Part shown: piece by piece, positions 35,136 through 44,274 of the stretch
Numbering within the stretch: position 1 is the stretch's first letter
How the letters are laid out: the number at the start of each line of letters is the position of its first letter
From: Pedobacter steynii
Lineage (GTDB): Bacteria; Bacteroidota; Bacteroidia; Sphingobacteriales; Sphingobacteriaceae
Reading direction: 5' to 3'
Assembly: GCF_001721645.1 (NCBI RefSeq)
Contig: NZ_CP017141.1
Span: 1,302,001 to 1,366,000, forward strand
Length of the DNA: 64,000 bases
Notes under the pieces: generated by a model
What the model was told of the DNA's origin: nothing
What the model saw: the letters and a program-made list of their open reading frames with translations, nothing else
The model's database searches: none
Made by a program: the position numbers and the translations under genes

Positions 35136-36379
35136 TATTGGATCTGACCGTTTAGAATGATGGTTTCAATTTGCGATTGACCGAAGCTGTAGGGCAGATA
35201 GGCGAGTGAAGGCATTGGTCTGGTGATAAACAGGTTTGCCCGTTTACCTTTTGCAATACTTCCGGTTTGGTCTGCCAGCTGCATTGCTGCGGCTCCATTT
35301 AAGCTACAGGCATTGATGGCTTCTTCCGGTAACATTTTTAGTTTGATGCAACCCAGGGATGCCACAAGGTTCATATTTCCGGAAGGGGTAGAGCCTGGAT
35401 TGTAATCGGTAGCCAGGGCGACAGGAACATTTGCTTGAATTAATGTTCTGGCATTCGCAAATGGGATGCCCAGGTAGAAAGAGCAGGAAGGTAATAACGT
35501 CGCAATGGTATCCCCATTTGCCAATGCAGCAATGGCCGCATCGTCTGTTGCTTCCAGATGATCTACTGAAATAGCCTGGTGTTTTATACCGACCTGAACA
35601 CCTCCGGATACAGAAAGCTGGTTGGCGTGTATTTTAGGGCGCAGTCCGTATTTTGCTGCGGCATTTAGCAACTGATCAGTTTCTTCCACAGAGAAAAAAC
35701 CCTGTTCACAAAATGCATCCATATAATCTGCGAGCCCATCTGCAGCGATTTGTGGCAACATTTTGTCGATAATGAGTGAAATGTATCCTGCATGATCATT
35801 TTTATAGGCTAAAGGAAAAGCATGGGCGGCCAGAAAAGAAGCTTTAACAGGAATTGGAAAGCTTTCCTTTAGTCTTCTGATCACCCGTAACATCTTTAAT
35901 TCGCTTTCTACTGAAAGCCCATATCCACTTTTAATTTCTACGGCTCCGGTTCCCTGTCTGATCATGTCATTTAACCGTACGGAAGCAGATTCAAACAATT
36001 CATCCTCGGTAGCCAGCTGGAGCTTTGCTGCGGAATTTAAAATCCCACCTCCGGCAGCAGCAATTTCTTCATAACTTTTTCCGGCAATTTTCATCACAAA
36101 TTCTTCTTCCCGCGGAGCAGCGAAAACAATATGGGTATGAGAGTCACACCAGGAAGGAAATACAAATCCTCCGCTTGCAGAAACAGTTTTTACGCCATTG
36201 GGTAAGTGCTGCGGTAGCTGATCCATTTTTCCGTAATCCTGAATCAGGCCCTCTTCACAGAGCAGCCAGGCATCCTGAAGCTGGGGCAGCTTCGCCATTT
36301 CATTTCCTTTAAGCAGGAGGGTTTCTTTTGGATGTAATCCAATCAGTGTTCCGATATGAGTGATTAAAAGCGAAGACAT
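35135..36379 (-). CDS. hutI: Imidazolonepropionase
   Basis: Amidohydrolase that opens imidazolone propionate to formimidoylglutamate in histidine degradation. 414 residues. Metal ligands: CDSHTHIVFA (HxH), HANQLSVSGG (His), VDHLEA (His) and ATDYNPGSTPSGNM (Asp). Also DAFCEQGFFSVEET, typical of HutI. First of a two-gene unit with hutG. hutH and hutU, needed to make its substrate, are not in the window. Confidence 0.96.
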   Translation of the reverse strand: MSSLLITHIGTLIGLHPKETLLLKGNEMAKLPQLQDAWLLCEEGLIQDYGKMDQLPQHLPNGVKTVSASGGFVFPSWCDSHTHIVFAAPREEEFVMKIAGKSYEEIAAAGGGILNSAAKLQLATEDELFESASVRLNDMIRQGTGAVEIKSGYGLSVESELKMLRVIRRLKESFPIPVKASFLAAHAFPLAYKNDHAGYISLIIDKMLPQIAADGLADYMDAFCEQGFFSVEETDQLLNAAAKYGLRPKIHANQLSVSGGVQVGIKHQAISVDHLEATDDAAIAALANGDTIATLLPSCSFYLGIPFANARTLIQANVPVALATDYNPGSTPSGNMNLVASLGCIKLKMLPEEAINACSLNGAAAMQLADQTGSIAKGKRANLFITRPMPSLAYLPYSFGQSQIETIILNGQIQ

Positions 36380-36383
36380 TTAA

Positions 36384-37154
36384 TTAAGGGTTTAGCTCTA
36401 ATAAAATAGGACAATGATCAGAATGTACTGCATCAGCTAGAATGCTTACTCTTTTTAAGCGCTCCAGCATTGGCTGACTTGCCAAATGGTAGTCAATACG
36501 CCAACCCAGGTTTTTTGCCCTGGAATTTGCTCTGAAGCTCCACCAGGTATAGTGATGAGGATCCTTGTTAAAATGCCTGAAAGTATCTATAAATCCATTA
36601 TTCAGGAATAATTCCATCCATTCTCTTTCTTCTGGAAGGAAACCGGAAGAGTTGGCATTGGATTTTGGATTGTGGATATCAATGGCGGTATGGCAGATGT
36701 TGTAATCCCCGGAGATAATCAGGTTAGGAACTTCCTTCCTAAGGTTTTCAATATAGGTGTCGAAAAAACGCATACACTCATACTTTTTAACCTGCCTGTC
36801 GTCTCCACTGGATCCAGACGGCATATATAGGCTCATTAAGGAGAACGTGTCAAAGTCGGCTCTTAAAACACGGCCTTCTTTGTCGATCCATTCTTCACCA
36901 CAACCATATTCTACGTGATTAGGCTTTATCTTACTGAAAATAGCAACGCCGCTATATCCTTTTTTTTCTGCCGGGAACCAATAATGATGGTAGCCCAACT
37001 GTTCTATTAAGCCAATAATTTCAGGAATCTGGGAAGGTAAGGCTTTTACCTCCTGCAGACAAATCATGTCGGCATCAGTAGATTGTAACCAGCCAAAGAA
37101 ATTTTTTGTTGTGGCAGATCGTATGCCGTTGACATTATAGGATATGATTTTCAT
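36384..37154 (-). CDS. xth: Exodeoxyribonuclease III-family AP endonuclease
   Basis: Base-excision-repair endonuclease acting at abasic sites. 256 residues. Exonuclease-endonuclease-phosphatase motifs in order: YNVNGIRSA, CLQEVKA (metal Glu), SLYMPSGSSGDDRQ (catalytic Tyr), ISGDYNICHTAID (Asp-x-Asn), WWSFRANSRAKNLGWRIDYH (Trp/Asp loop) and SDHCPILLEL (catalytic Asp-His). Full length. Lies 4 nt from hutI and about 30 nt downstream of the cyclophilin gene, in a minus-strand run. Confidence 0.95.
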   Translation of the reverse strand: MKIISYNVNGIRSATTKNFFGWLQSTDADMICLQEVKALPSQIPEIIGLIEQLGYHHYWFPAEKKGYSGVAIFSKIKPNHVEYGCGEEWIDKEGRVLRADFDTFSLMSLYMPSGSSGDDRQVKKYECMRFFDTYIENLRKEVPNLIISGDYNICHTAIDIHNPKSNANSSGFLPEEREWMELFLNNGFIDTFRHFNKDPHHYTWWSFRANSRAKNLGWRIDYHLASQPMLERLKRVSILADAVHSDHCPILLELNP

Positions 37155-37183
37155 TTGTGTATTTTTTATGATAATGGAGTCGA

Positions 37184-37870
37184 TTAGGGAAGAAGTTCTT
37201 TCTCCAATCTTTTCGCTTCTCTTCGTTTTAAAACTGTAACTGTCATTTTTATATCCGTCACCGGGCGGTCGTTGCTGTCTTTTTCCAGCGCTGCAATTTT
37301 ATCAACCAGTTCCAGGCCTTTCACAACTTCTCCATAAACAGTATAATTTCTGTCCAGGTGAGGAGTTCCGCCGATCGCTTTATAAATATCTCTTTGATAA
37401 AGTGGAATTTTAGCTTTCAAACGGTTTGTTTCTACGTTGTCCAATTGTTCGTCTGTGAATTTTTTTCCCTGAACCAGGTAGAACTGACTTCCGCTTGATG
37501 CTTTCTCCGGATTGTTGTCTCTTGCCGCTGCCAGGACTCCTTTCTTATGAAAAAGACTGTCCCGAAATTCCGCGGGAATGGTATAACCAACGGTTCCGTT
37601 TCCCAACTGTTCCCCCGGTTTAGCATTCCTGGAATCAGGATCGCCCCCCTGGATCATAAAGTCTTTGATAACCCGGTGAAATAAGGTCCCATCATAAATT
37701 TTCTTTTTTGTGAGTTTCAGGAAGTTGTCCCGATGTAAAGGCGTTTCATTGTAGAGCATAACGATGCATTCTCCCAGGTCTGTTTTTATTTTTACATATT
37801 GATGTTTTGGCTTCGCAGCATAGGTTAAGCTAAAGCATAAACAAAGGATAATGGTGTAAAATCTTTTCAT
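37184..37870 (-). CDS. Exported peptidylprolyl isomerase (cyclophilin type)
   Basis: Catalyses cis-trans isomerisation of proline peptide bonds, probably in the periplasm. 228 residues: signal peptide (MKRFYTIILCLCFSLTYA), then the cyclophilin core with LYNETPLHRDNFLKL, GTLFHRVIKDFMIQGGDPDS (catalytic Arg), SSGSQFYLVQGKKF and YTVYGEVVKGLELVDKIA. An insert of about 20 residues between these last two blocks is usual for Bacteroidota members. ATG at 37870. Confidence 0.94.
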   Translation of the reverse strand: MKRFYTIILCLCFSLTYAAKPKHQYVKIKTDLGECIVMLYNETPLHRDNFLKLTKKKIYDGTLFHRVIKDFMIQGGDPDSRNAKPGEQLGNGTVGYTIPAEFRDSLFHKKGVLAAARDNNPEKASSGSQFYLVQGKKFTDEQLDNVETNRLKAKIPLYQRDIYKAIGGTPHLDRNYTVYGEVVKGLELVDKIAALEKDSNDRPVTDIKMTVTVLKRREAKRLEKELLP

Positions 37871-37964
37871 TAATTAATGATATTTAGGGCTAAGTTAAGG
37901 TAAATCTGCTTTATTAAAAGCCGGACTCGTTTTATCATACAATTATGCTTATTTTTGTCAAAAG

Positions 37965-38363
37965 ATGAAAGCAAGGCAAAAACTTACACTGGGCTTATGT
38001 GCATTTTACCTGATGAGTATCATCGGGATTGCATTGAATATGCATTTTTGTGGAGGTCAGCTTTCTTCTGTCCGCTTTACTGAAACCGCGAAATGCGGAG
38101 CCTGTAAAGGGGCTGAAAAAACAAAGAAAAACAGCGGTTGCTGTAAGGATACTTCTGTAGAAGCGAAAGTTAAAGACAGCCATGAAGCGGGAGTTAAAGT
38201 GGCCGTTCCAAAGGATTTTAGCCTGGAATTGTTTTTAGGTCCGATGATGTCGGATGCACTCCACTTTCTCTTGCCAAACCTATTCAGCAGAACTGAAAAT
38301 AAAGCTCCGCCACTCTCATCGGTGCTTTCCCTTCACGCTTTCAATTGCGTATTCAGAAATTAA
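37965..38363 (+). CDS. Cysteine-rich small exported protein (HYC_CC_PP type)
   Basis: 132 residues. An N-terminal membrane segment (LGLCAFYLMSIIGIALNMHFCG), then Cys pairs in KCGACKG and SGCCKD separated by a Lys-rich stretch, and a C-terminal APPLSS region. The order NMHFCGG...CC...PP fits the Bacteroidota HYC_CC_PP family, found next to metal-transport genes. A perfect -7 box, TATTTTTG, lies at 37950-37957. Next downstream are an HMA-domain protein and an outer-membrane protein, so a metal-handling role is likely but inferred. Confidence 0.75.
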   Translation: MKARQKLTLGLCAFYLMSIIGIALNMHFCGGQLSSVRFTETAKCGACKGAEKTKKNSGCCKDTSVEAKVKDSHEAGVKVAVPKDFSLELFLGPMMSDALHFLLPNLFSRTENKAPPLSSVLSLHAFNCVFRN

Positions 38364-38473
38364 ATCAGGAATAATTTATCCGCCATCACAGAAATAAACT
38401 GGGAGGGTTTTGACGTATATGCCTATGTGTGGCATGGCGTCCGATGTCTAATAAAAACATAAATTATATCCTT

Positions 38474-39010
38474 ATGAATACGATCAAAAATTTAATCATA
38501 CTATCCATTCTATTATTTGCAGGAAAAGTTTCTGCACAACATATTTCTTCGGCTGAGCTTCAGGTAACTGGCTTAACCTGTTCAATGTGTTCTCAGGCTA
38601 CTGAAAAGTCTTTGAAAACGCTTGATTTTGTGGGGACTATACAGCCGGATTTAAATAAAAACCTTTTTGCGATTACTTTTAAAAAAGATAAAGCCGTAAA
38701 TATTGACCAGATCAGAAAGAAAGTGGAGGACGCAGGATTTTCGGTTGGAAATCTAACAGCAGTATTCAACTTTAATCAGACTAAAATAGACGATCAGGGG
38801 CTCGCTGTGGCTGAACAAAATGTATATCAGTTTTTAAATGCAAAGAATCAAACCTTAAACGGAGCGGTAAAGGCTAGTGTGGTAGATAAAAACTTCATTT
38901 CCGGTGCGGCTTTTAAAAAGAAGGCAGCGCAGGTTAAATCAGCATCCTACGTCAGTGGAGCAGGATTGGTGAATGGGAAGAAAACCCGTATTTATCACTT
39001 AAGTATTTAA
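38474..39010 (+). CDS. Heavy-metal-associated (HMA) domain exported protein
   Basis: 178 residues from ATG 38474, which gives a clean signal peptide (MNTIKNLIILSILLFAGKVSA); the upstream starts in the same frame lack one and are rejected. Then an HMA fold with LTCSMCSQATEKSL, the CxxC motif that binds Cu(I) or similar soft metals. The C-terminal part, about 80 residues, has no recognised motif. Likely a periplasmic metal-binding protein that works with the cysteine-rich and outer-membrane neighbours. Confidence 0.82.
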   Translation: MNTIKNLIILSILLFAGKVSAQHISSAELQVTGLTCSMCSQATEKSLKTLDFVGTIQPDLNKNLFAITFKKDKAVNIDQIRKKVEDAGFSVGNLTAVFNFNQTKIDDQGLAVAEQNVYQFLNAKNQTLNGAVKASVVDKNFISGAAFKKKAAQVKSASYVSGAGLVNGKKTRIYHLSI

Positions 39011-39017
39011 GGTTCTT

Positions 39018-39830
39018 ATGAAGTATCTTAGGTTATTACTGATCCCCATTGTGATGGCTATGGGGTTCAATGTACAGTCTCAGGAACTATATGTTTTCTC
39101 TGAGCCAGCAAGCAATATGCCGGCTAAATCTATCGGCCTGAGGTTAACCAACGAAGGAATCTTTAATCCGGATTTCGCCAGTAGAACGATTCCGGAACTT
39201 ATGGTTGGTTTTAATAAAAACCTGATGATCCATGTGCAGGGATTTTTTTCTGACATGGATGGACGATTTAAGGCTGAAGGAGTGAGCTTGTACGCCAAAT
39301 ACCGGTTTTTATCTGTTGATGATGTGAAAAGCCATTTCAGGGCTGCGGCATTTGGCAGAATCAGCAGTAGCAGCCGGCTTACCTACACGCAAGACATTAA
39401 TCTTGAAGGTGATAACAGTGGCCTGCAGGCTGGATTGATCTTTACGCAGTTATTGCATAAACTGGCTTTATCGGGAACGTTTAGTTACACAAAGGCTTTT
39501 GAACGTCAGGAGAAGCAGCTAAATGGAAGCCCTCAACCAGATCAGATGCTGGGGTATAGCCTGTCGTCCGGATACCTTTTATTGCCGGTTGTTTACAAGA
39601 ATTATAACCAGCCAAACCTAAACCTGTATTTTGAGGTCCTGGGCAAAACCAATCCTCAGAATGGAAGGTCTTATCTGGATCTTGCTCCGGCAGTCCAGGT
39701 AGTGATCAACAGCAGAACACGGATTGATTTGGGATACCGTTTTGAGGTAGCTGGAAATCTGGCAAACCGATACACCAGGAATATGTATCTGGCGAGGGTG
39801 GAGTTTAATTTCTTTAATGTGCTGAAATAG
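39018..39830 (+). CDS. Putative outer-membrane beta-barrel protein
   Basis: 270 residues: signal peptide (MKYLRLLLIPIVMAMGFNVQS), then alternating hydrophobic/polar strands rich in aromatic ends (SLYAKYRFLSVDDVKSHF, LALSGTFSYTKAF, RIDLGYRFEVAGNL), closing with LARVEFNFF, a beta-barrel-like terminus. No named family recognised. It begins 7 nt after the HMA gene, so it belongs to the same operon; a role in metal efflux or sensing is an inference from context only. Confidence 0.65.
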   Translation: MKYLRLLLIPIVMAMGFNVQSQELYVFSEPASNMPAKSIGLRLTNEGIFNPDFASRTIPELMVGFNKNLMIHVQGFFSDMDGRFKAEGVSLYAKYRFLSVDDVKSHFRAAAFGRISSSSRLTYTQDINLEGDNSGLQAGLIFTQLLHKLALSGTFSYTKAFERQEKQLNGSPQPDQMLGYSLSSGYLLLPVVYKNYNQPNLNLYFEVLGKTNPQNGRSYLDLAPAVQVVINSRTRIDLGYRFEVAGNLANRYTRNMYLARVEFNFFNVLK

Positions 39831-39892
39831 ACCTGAATCTTATTTCTTATCATAGGTCAACAATCGCCACCCTTATTCGTTATAGATTTGTA

Positions 39893-39900
39893 AATCATTA
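39893..39900 (+). promoter_or_regulatory. -7 box of the YceI gene
   Basis: TAGATTTG matches TAnnTTTG and is 12 nt upstream of the ATG. No good -33 element was found at the expected distance. Confidence 0.45.
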
Positions 39901-39912
39901 ACAAACAAGATT

Positions 39913-40485
39913 ATGAAAAAGGTATTTTTATTCCTGGTTGCCATTTCAATCAGCGTTGCGTCTTTCGCACAAACAAAATGGACTGTTGATCCAATGCACT
40001 CTTTCGTGAATTTTTCCGTAAGACACATGGGGATTTCTTTTGTAGACGGTTCATTCAATAAATTTGATGGATCTGTAGAAGCGGCTAAAGCAGACTTAAC
40101 AGATGCTAAAATCAATTTTACCGTTGATGTAAACAGTGTAGATACACGTGTAGAACCTCGTGACAATCACTTGAAAACAGACGACTTTTTCAATGCAGAA
40201 AAGTACCCTGCAATGACGTTTGAGAGCACTTCTTTCAAAAAGCTAAAAGGGAATAACTATGAGCTGAATGGTAAACTGACCATTCGTGACGTAACCAAGG
40301 ACGTAAAGTTTAAAGTTGTTTTTGGAGGCACAACCAAAGATCAGCAAGGGAACACCAAAGCCGGTTTTGCAGCAAGTACCACAATCAATCGTCTGGATTA
40401 TAACATCAAGTTTGATCCAACAGGTATGGGGGTAGGAAAAGACGTTACCATCTCTTTAAACCTTGAATTTGCGCAGGCAAAATAA
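39913..40485 (+). CDS. YceI family periplasmic lipid-binding-like protein
   Basis: 190 residues: signal peptide (MKKVFLFLVAISISVASFA), then a lipocalin-like YceI barrel with WTVDPMHSFVNFSVRHMG, VDVNSVDTRVEPRDNHLK, FFNAEKYPAMTFESTSF and the C-terminal VGKDVTISLNLEF. YceI proteins bind amphiphiles such as isoprenoid quinones. Monocistronic, with a hairpin at its 3' end. Confidence 0.95.
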   Translation: MKKVFLFLVAISISVASFAQTKWTVDPMHSFVNFSVRHMGISFVDGSFNKFDGSVEAAKADLTDAKINFTVDVNSVDTRVEPRDNHLKTDDFFNAEKYPAMTFESTSFKKLKGNNYELNGKLTIRDVTKDVKFKVVFGGTTKDQQGNTKAGFAASTTINRLDYNIKFDPTGMGVGKDVTISLNLEFAQAK

Positions 40486-40507
40486 TCGATTCATATTTTA
40501 ATAAAGT

Positions 40508-40545
40508 TCAGGTATTTGCTGACATTGATGTTTGCGAATACCTGA
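40508..40545 (+). terminator. Hairpin downstream of the YceI gene
   Basis: Perfect 9-bp arms TCAGGTATT (40508-40516) and AATACCTGA (40537-40545), 20-nt loop, followed by a T-rich tail. Probable rho-independent terminator. Confidence 0.65.
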
Positions 40546-40571
40546 GCCTTGTTTTCATTTAACCAGTAATC

Positions 40572-41399
40572 ATGTCAAACTTATCTCAGTTCAATGCATT
40601 CACCCGGGATTTACCAGTGAGTGAGCAGCTCATGCCAGTTTTATTTATGGGCCATGGCTCCCCCATGAATGGTATTGAAGACAATGAGTTCAGTGCTAAA
40701 TGGGCAACAATGGCTAAAGATATTCCTGTGCCTACTGCGGTAATTGTTATTTCTGCTCATTGGTTCACCAGGGGCACCCACATCACCGCGATGGATTTTC
40801 CAAAAACAATTCACGATTTCGGCGGCTTTCCAAAGGCATTATTTGATGTAGCATATCCTGCTCCGGGAAAGCCCGGACTGGCATTGGAAACGAAGAAACT
40901 GATTCATAGTGCTGATGTTGGTTTAGACCATGACTGGGGCTTGGACCATGGTGCATGGACTGTCCTCAGACATATGTATCCTGAAGCCTCGGTTCCCGTA
41001 CTTCAATTGAGCATCGATTATACCAAAGATGCCCGTTATCATTACGAGCTGGCAAAGGAGCTTTATGAACTGAGAAGGAAAGGAGTCTTGATTCTTGGGA
41101 GTGGAAATATAGTCCATAACCTCAGGATGATGAATTGGGAAATGATTAATGGAGGAGGGTATGACTGGGCATTGGAAATCAGTGATAAATTTAAAGACCT
41201 AATTCTAAATGATCATCATCAACCCTTAATGGATTACCAGACACTGGGAAAGGCCGCTTTACTGGCAATTCCAACACCAGAACACTACCTGCCACTGATG
41301 TACACCTTAGGATTAAAAAATGATAAAGAACAGGTCTCTCTATTTAACGATAAAGCAGTGGGTGGATCTTTAACCATGACTTCGGTAAGAATCGGTTAA
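40572..41399 (+). CDS. 4,5-DOPA dioxygenase extradiol-like protein (YgiD/DODA)
   Basis: 275-residue member of the class III extradiol dioxygenase family (LigB fold). Metal residues are in LFMGHGSPMN (His), VISAHWFTRGTH (His) and YDFGLDHGAW-like text (DWGLDHGAWTVL, His); also ILGSGNIVHNLRMM and the C-terminal TPEHYLPLMY. E. coli YgiD opens L-DOPA in vitro, but the native substrate is unknown. Convergent with the aldehyde dehydrogenase gene, 4 nt apart. Confidence 0.92.
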   Translation: MSNLSQFNAFTRDLPVSEQLMPVLFMGHGSPMNGIEDNEFSAKWATMAKDIPVPTAVIVISAHWFTRGTHITAMDFPKTIHDFGGFPKALFDVAYPAPGKPGLALETKKLIHSADVGLDHDWGLDHGAWTVLRHMYPEASVPVLQLSIDYTKDARYHYELAKELYELRRKGVLILGSGNIVHNLRMMNWEMINGGGYDWALEISDKFKDLILNDHHQPLMDYQTLGKAALLAIPTPEHYLPLMYTLGLKNDKEQVSLFNDKAVGGSLTMTSVRIG

Positions 41400-41403
41400 A
41401 AGG

Positions 41404-42804
41404 TCACATGAGTTTTCTAAGCCATTTTAATACCCAACCCTTTTTCTCGTATGGGGGGTAGATGATATGACTCATATCCATGCTGGATTGGAAAACGACA
41501 GCTCTTTCGTGCGAAAAAGTTTTAAACCCGAATTGTCCATGGCAACTGCCCATTCCACTTCCGTTTACCCCCCCAAAAGGAAGTTTCGGATTACTGATGT
41601 GGATGAGTACATCGTTTACGCAGGCTCCTCCAGAGCTGGTGTTTTTGATCACCTGATGAATGGTTTTCTTATTTCTGCTAAAAATATACAGGGCTAAGGG
41701 CTTACTCATTTTGTTGACTATTTCGATCGCCTCTTCTATGGATTTATAAGTAATTAAAGGTAATACGGGACCAAATATTTCTTCCTTCATGATTTCCGCG
41801 TGTTCAGGGAGGTTTGTCAGCAACGTAGGATGTATTGTGTGGTTTAAAAAGTCGTTTTCGCCTCCGAGAGCTAACGCCGCACCTTTATCCAGCGCATCTG
41901 CAATCAGTCCGGCAATCCTGTTGAAATGTTTTTTGTTAATGATTTTCGCGTAGCTGGAAAGATCAATTTCTCCATTCCCGAGGAAAAACATTCTCTTTAC
42001 AGCATCTCTATAATGCCTGATAAATTCTTCCTGGCTAGCAACAGGTAGGAGAATATAGTCGGGAGCGATACAGGTTTGCCCTGCATTAGTCAGCTTTCCC
42101 CAGGCAATCTTTGCTGCTGCCTGTTTGAGGTCGGCGGTCTCATCAATAATGGTTGGGGATTTTCCGCCCAGTTCCAGGGTTACAGAGCTCAGATTTTTTG
42201 AGGCGGCTTCCATTACAACCTTACCAATAGCGGTACTTCCGGTAAAAAAAATGTGATCAAAAGGAAGAGATAAAAGAATACCTGAAAGTGAAGCATCCCC
42301 TTCAAAGCAACAAACCTCCTCTTCGGTAAAACAATCGTCAATAACCCGGCATATAATAGAACTGGTTTCAGAGCTTAATTCGGAGGGTTTTAGAATGACA
42401 CAATTTCCGGCAGCAACGGCTGAGATCAATGGAGCCATCATTAGCTGAAAGGGATAATTCCAGGGTGCAATAATGAGACAGACTCCTTTAGGCTCATAAT
42501 AAATCCTGTTCTTTGCCATTAAGCCTGTAATTGTTTTCCCTACCGACAGGGGTTCCATCCAACTGCTTAGATTTTTTATAGCGAAGTCAATTTCGCTATA
42601 TATAAAGATCACCTCCGTTATGGCTGATTCAAACTCACTTTTACGCAAATCACTCTTTAATGCTGCATAGATCTCTTTTTCAAATTTTTCTATACTGGCC
42701 TTTAATGCACTTAATTTATTAATTCGTTGTGTGACATTCGTGTTTCTAAGTGTATATTTATGCGCTTGCTGAGCTTTAAAAACGGAGTTGATCGTTTGTA
42801 TCAT
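41404..42804 (-). CDS. Aldehyde dehydrogenase
   Basis: NAD(P)-dependent oxidation of an aldehyde. 466 residues of the class-3/fatty aldehyde type (short, no N-terminal extension): LIIAPWNYPFQLMMAPLI, FFTGSTAIGKVVMEAA, LELGGKSPTIID (catalytic Glu) and NAGQTCIAPDYIL (catalytic Cys). A C-terminal tail after FSHERAVVFQ contains an aromatic/basic segment that could associate with membrane. Substrate unknown. ATG at 42804. Confidence 0.94.
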   Translation of the reverse strand: MIQTINSVFKAQQAHKYTLRNTNVTQRINKLSALKASIEKFEKEIYAALKSDLRKSEFESAITEVIFIYSEIDFAIKNLSSWMEPLSVGKTITGLMAKNRIYYEPKGVCLIIAPWNYPFQLMMAPLISAVAAGNCVILKPSELSSETSSIICRVIDDCFTEEEVCCFEGDASLSGILLSLPFDHIFFTGSTAIGKVVMEAASKNLSSVTLELGGKSPTIIDETADLKQAAAKIAWGKLTNAGQTCIAPDYILLPVASQEEFIRHYRDAVKRMFFLGNGEIDLSSYAKIINKKHFNRIAGLIADALDKGAALALGGENDFLNHTIHPTLLTNLPEHAEIMKEEIFGPVLPLITYKSIEEAIEIVNKMSKPLALYIFSRNKKTIHQVIKNTSSGGACVNDVLIHISNPKLPFGGVNGSGMGSCHGQFGFKTFSHERAVVFQSSMDMSHIIYPPYEKKGWVLKWLRKLM

Positions 42805-42949
42805 AAAAGGACTTTAGGTTTATTTAAATATACAAAATGAAACGGTCTAATACTATAAGAAAGCTTTCCCGGCATATAAAAAATTATAGATTAATGAAAT
42901 GATCTGGGGGACCAGGAAAGTCCGCGATTAAAAGAAATAAAATATACGG

Positions 42950-44164
42950 ATGAAAAAAGGATGGTTTATTGTTTTTACAATTGTTTTATTTGCTCAGTTA
43001 GGCTATAGTCAAAAGGTTAAAACCGGTGTCCTGGTAATTGGAAATGGAAGTAATGCATTGGGAGCAGGTCTTCAATCTGCCATATCTGGGGTTAATACCA
43101 TTATATTGATGGAAAATCAGGATTTTGAATTGAGTTCAGGGTATGAGCTGGATAAAAATTTGTCTTCCGGATTGGAAGCTGAATTTCTGAAAAGAATGAG
43201 AAAAGCCAAGGGAATTAGCGATAGCAGCAAGGTATATGTCGATCAGACAAGTGCTAATGCGGTGATTAAAACCTGGAGTGATAGTACCAAGAACCTGAAA
43301 ATTATCAGAACAAGGGAGTGGTCGAAGCTGAAGAGAGCAGGAGGAGGCTGGAGTATTGAGTTAAACGATGGGAAAATGATAAAGGCAGCGGTATTGATCA
43401 ATGCTGATGCTTCAGGGAAAGTTAACGAGGCCCTGATGTTGCCGAAAATAAAGGAAATGCAATGGAAGCGGTTAAACTATAATGATAACCTGTACAGAAC
43501 CAGCGTTTCTTCAGGGTTTTTTATAGAAAATTCTACCTCGAATATGGTTTCTTTATATGATTTATTGATTCCAGGGCAGGAAAACCTGGTGGTTTTGAAT
43601 TCAGATCAGGAAAGTATCGCTGCAGGGCAATCGGCAGGGGCAACGGCTGCCTATTCTGCATTCTTTGACCTCAAAATTTCTCAATCTAATCTGAAAAAAA
43701 TTCAGGGAGAGTTGATCAGCTATAAGCTTTCAGTCATTCCGTTTGATGATGTGGTGTATACAGATAGCAATTGGAAAGCCGTTCAATTCTTAGGTTTGTC
43801 AGGCTTCCTGAAGGGACAACTTTCTTCTGGGAAATTGAAATTTATGTCAGATAGTAAGGTGAGTACAGAAGAAATAAAAGAACCTATAAAAGAATATTTT
43901 TACAAAGCTCAAATCTGGTTTGAAGATTATAAAGCTGTGCAGATGACCATCTCATCGACTTTGGATCTGGTTTGCAAAATCGGAAACAAATCTCCGGAAA
44001 ATACATTGAATGAGGTAAAAAAGAAATGGAAAACCAGCTATGGTTTTAAGACTGAATTCGAGCCCTCGCGCGGAGTTACGCGCAGGGAGTTTGCTGTGTT
44101 GGTTTACGAATATCTAAATCCCTTTAACGTAAATATTGATCCGAAAGGACGGGTGATCAGGTAA
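42950..44164 (+). CDS. Exported protein with degenerate FAD-binding fold
   Basis: 404 residues: signal peptide (MKKGWFIVFTIVLFAQLGYS), then a Rossmann-like beginning GVLVIGNGSNALGAGLQSA, close to but not matching the GxGxxG-x(17)-E fingerprint of FAD-dependent oxidoreductases, with the acidic residue in LMEN. It resembles the exported FAD-dependent oxidoreductase/xanthan lyase-related group in Bacteroidota but has lost conserved glycines, so cofactor binding is doubtful. The C-terminus carries RREFAVLVYEYLNPF, like the end of an SLH repeat. First gene of a plus-strand run with two M14 proteins and an S9 peptidase. Confidence 0.55.
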   Translation: MKKGWFIVFTIVLFAQLGYSQKVKTGVLVIGNGSNALGAGLQSAISGVNTIILMENQDFELSSGYELDKNLSSGLEAEFLKRMRKAKGISDSSKVYVDQTSANAVIKTWSDSTKNLKIIRTREWSKLKRAGGGWSIELNDGKMIKAAVLINADASGKVNEALMLPKIKEMQWKRLNYNDNLYRTSVSSGFFIENSTSNMVSLYDLLIPGQENLVVLNSDQESIAAGQSAGATAAYSAFFDLKISQSNLKKIQGELISYKLSVIPFDDVVYTDSNWKAVQFLGLSGFLKGQLSSGKLKFMSDSKVSTEEIKEPIKEYFYKAQIWFEDYKAVQMTISSTLDLVCKIGNKSPENTLNEVKKKWKTSYGFKTEFEPSRGVTRREFAVLVYEYLNPFNVNIDPKGRVIR

Positions 44165-44274
44165 AGCCTTTGTGATGGCTTTAAACGGCCTTGTAACATT
44201 TATAAAACCTTGTTGTGCTTTGGTTTATGTGATTTCTTTTTTCTATAAATTGCAGGAATAACCTAAACCTCAGT

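Noticed and set aside
42914..42924. AGGAAAGTCCG, as in the P4 region of RNase P RNA
   Set aside because: No other conserved RNase P element is near, and the gap is only 145 bp, too short for rnpB.
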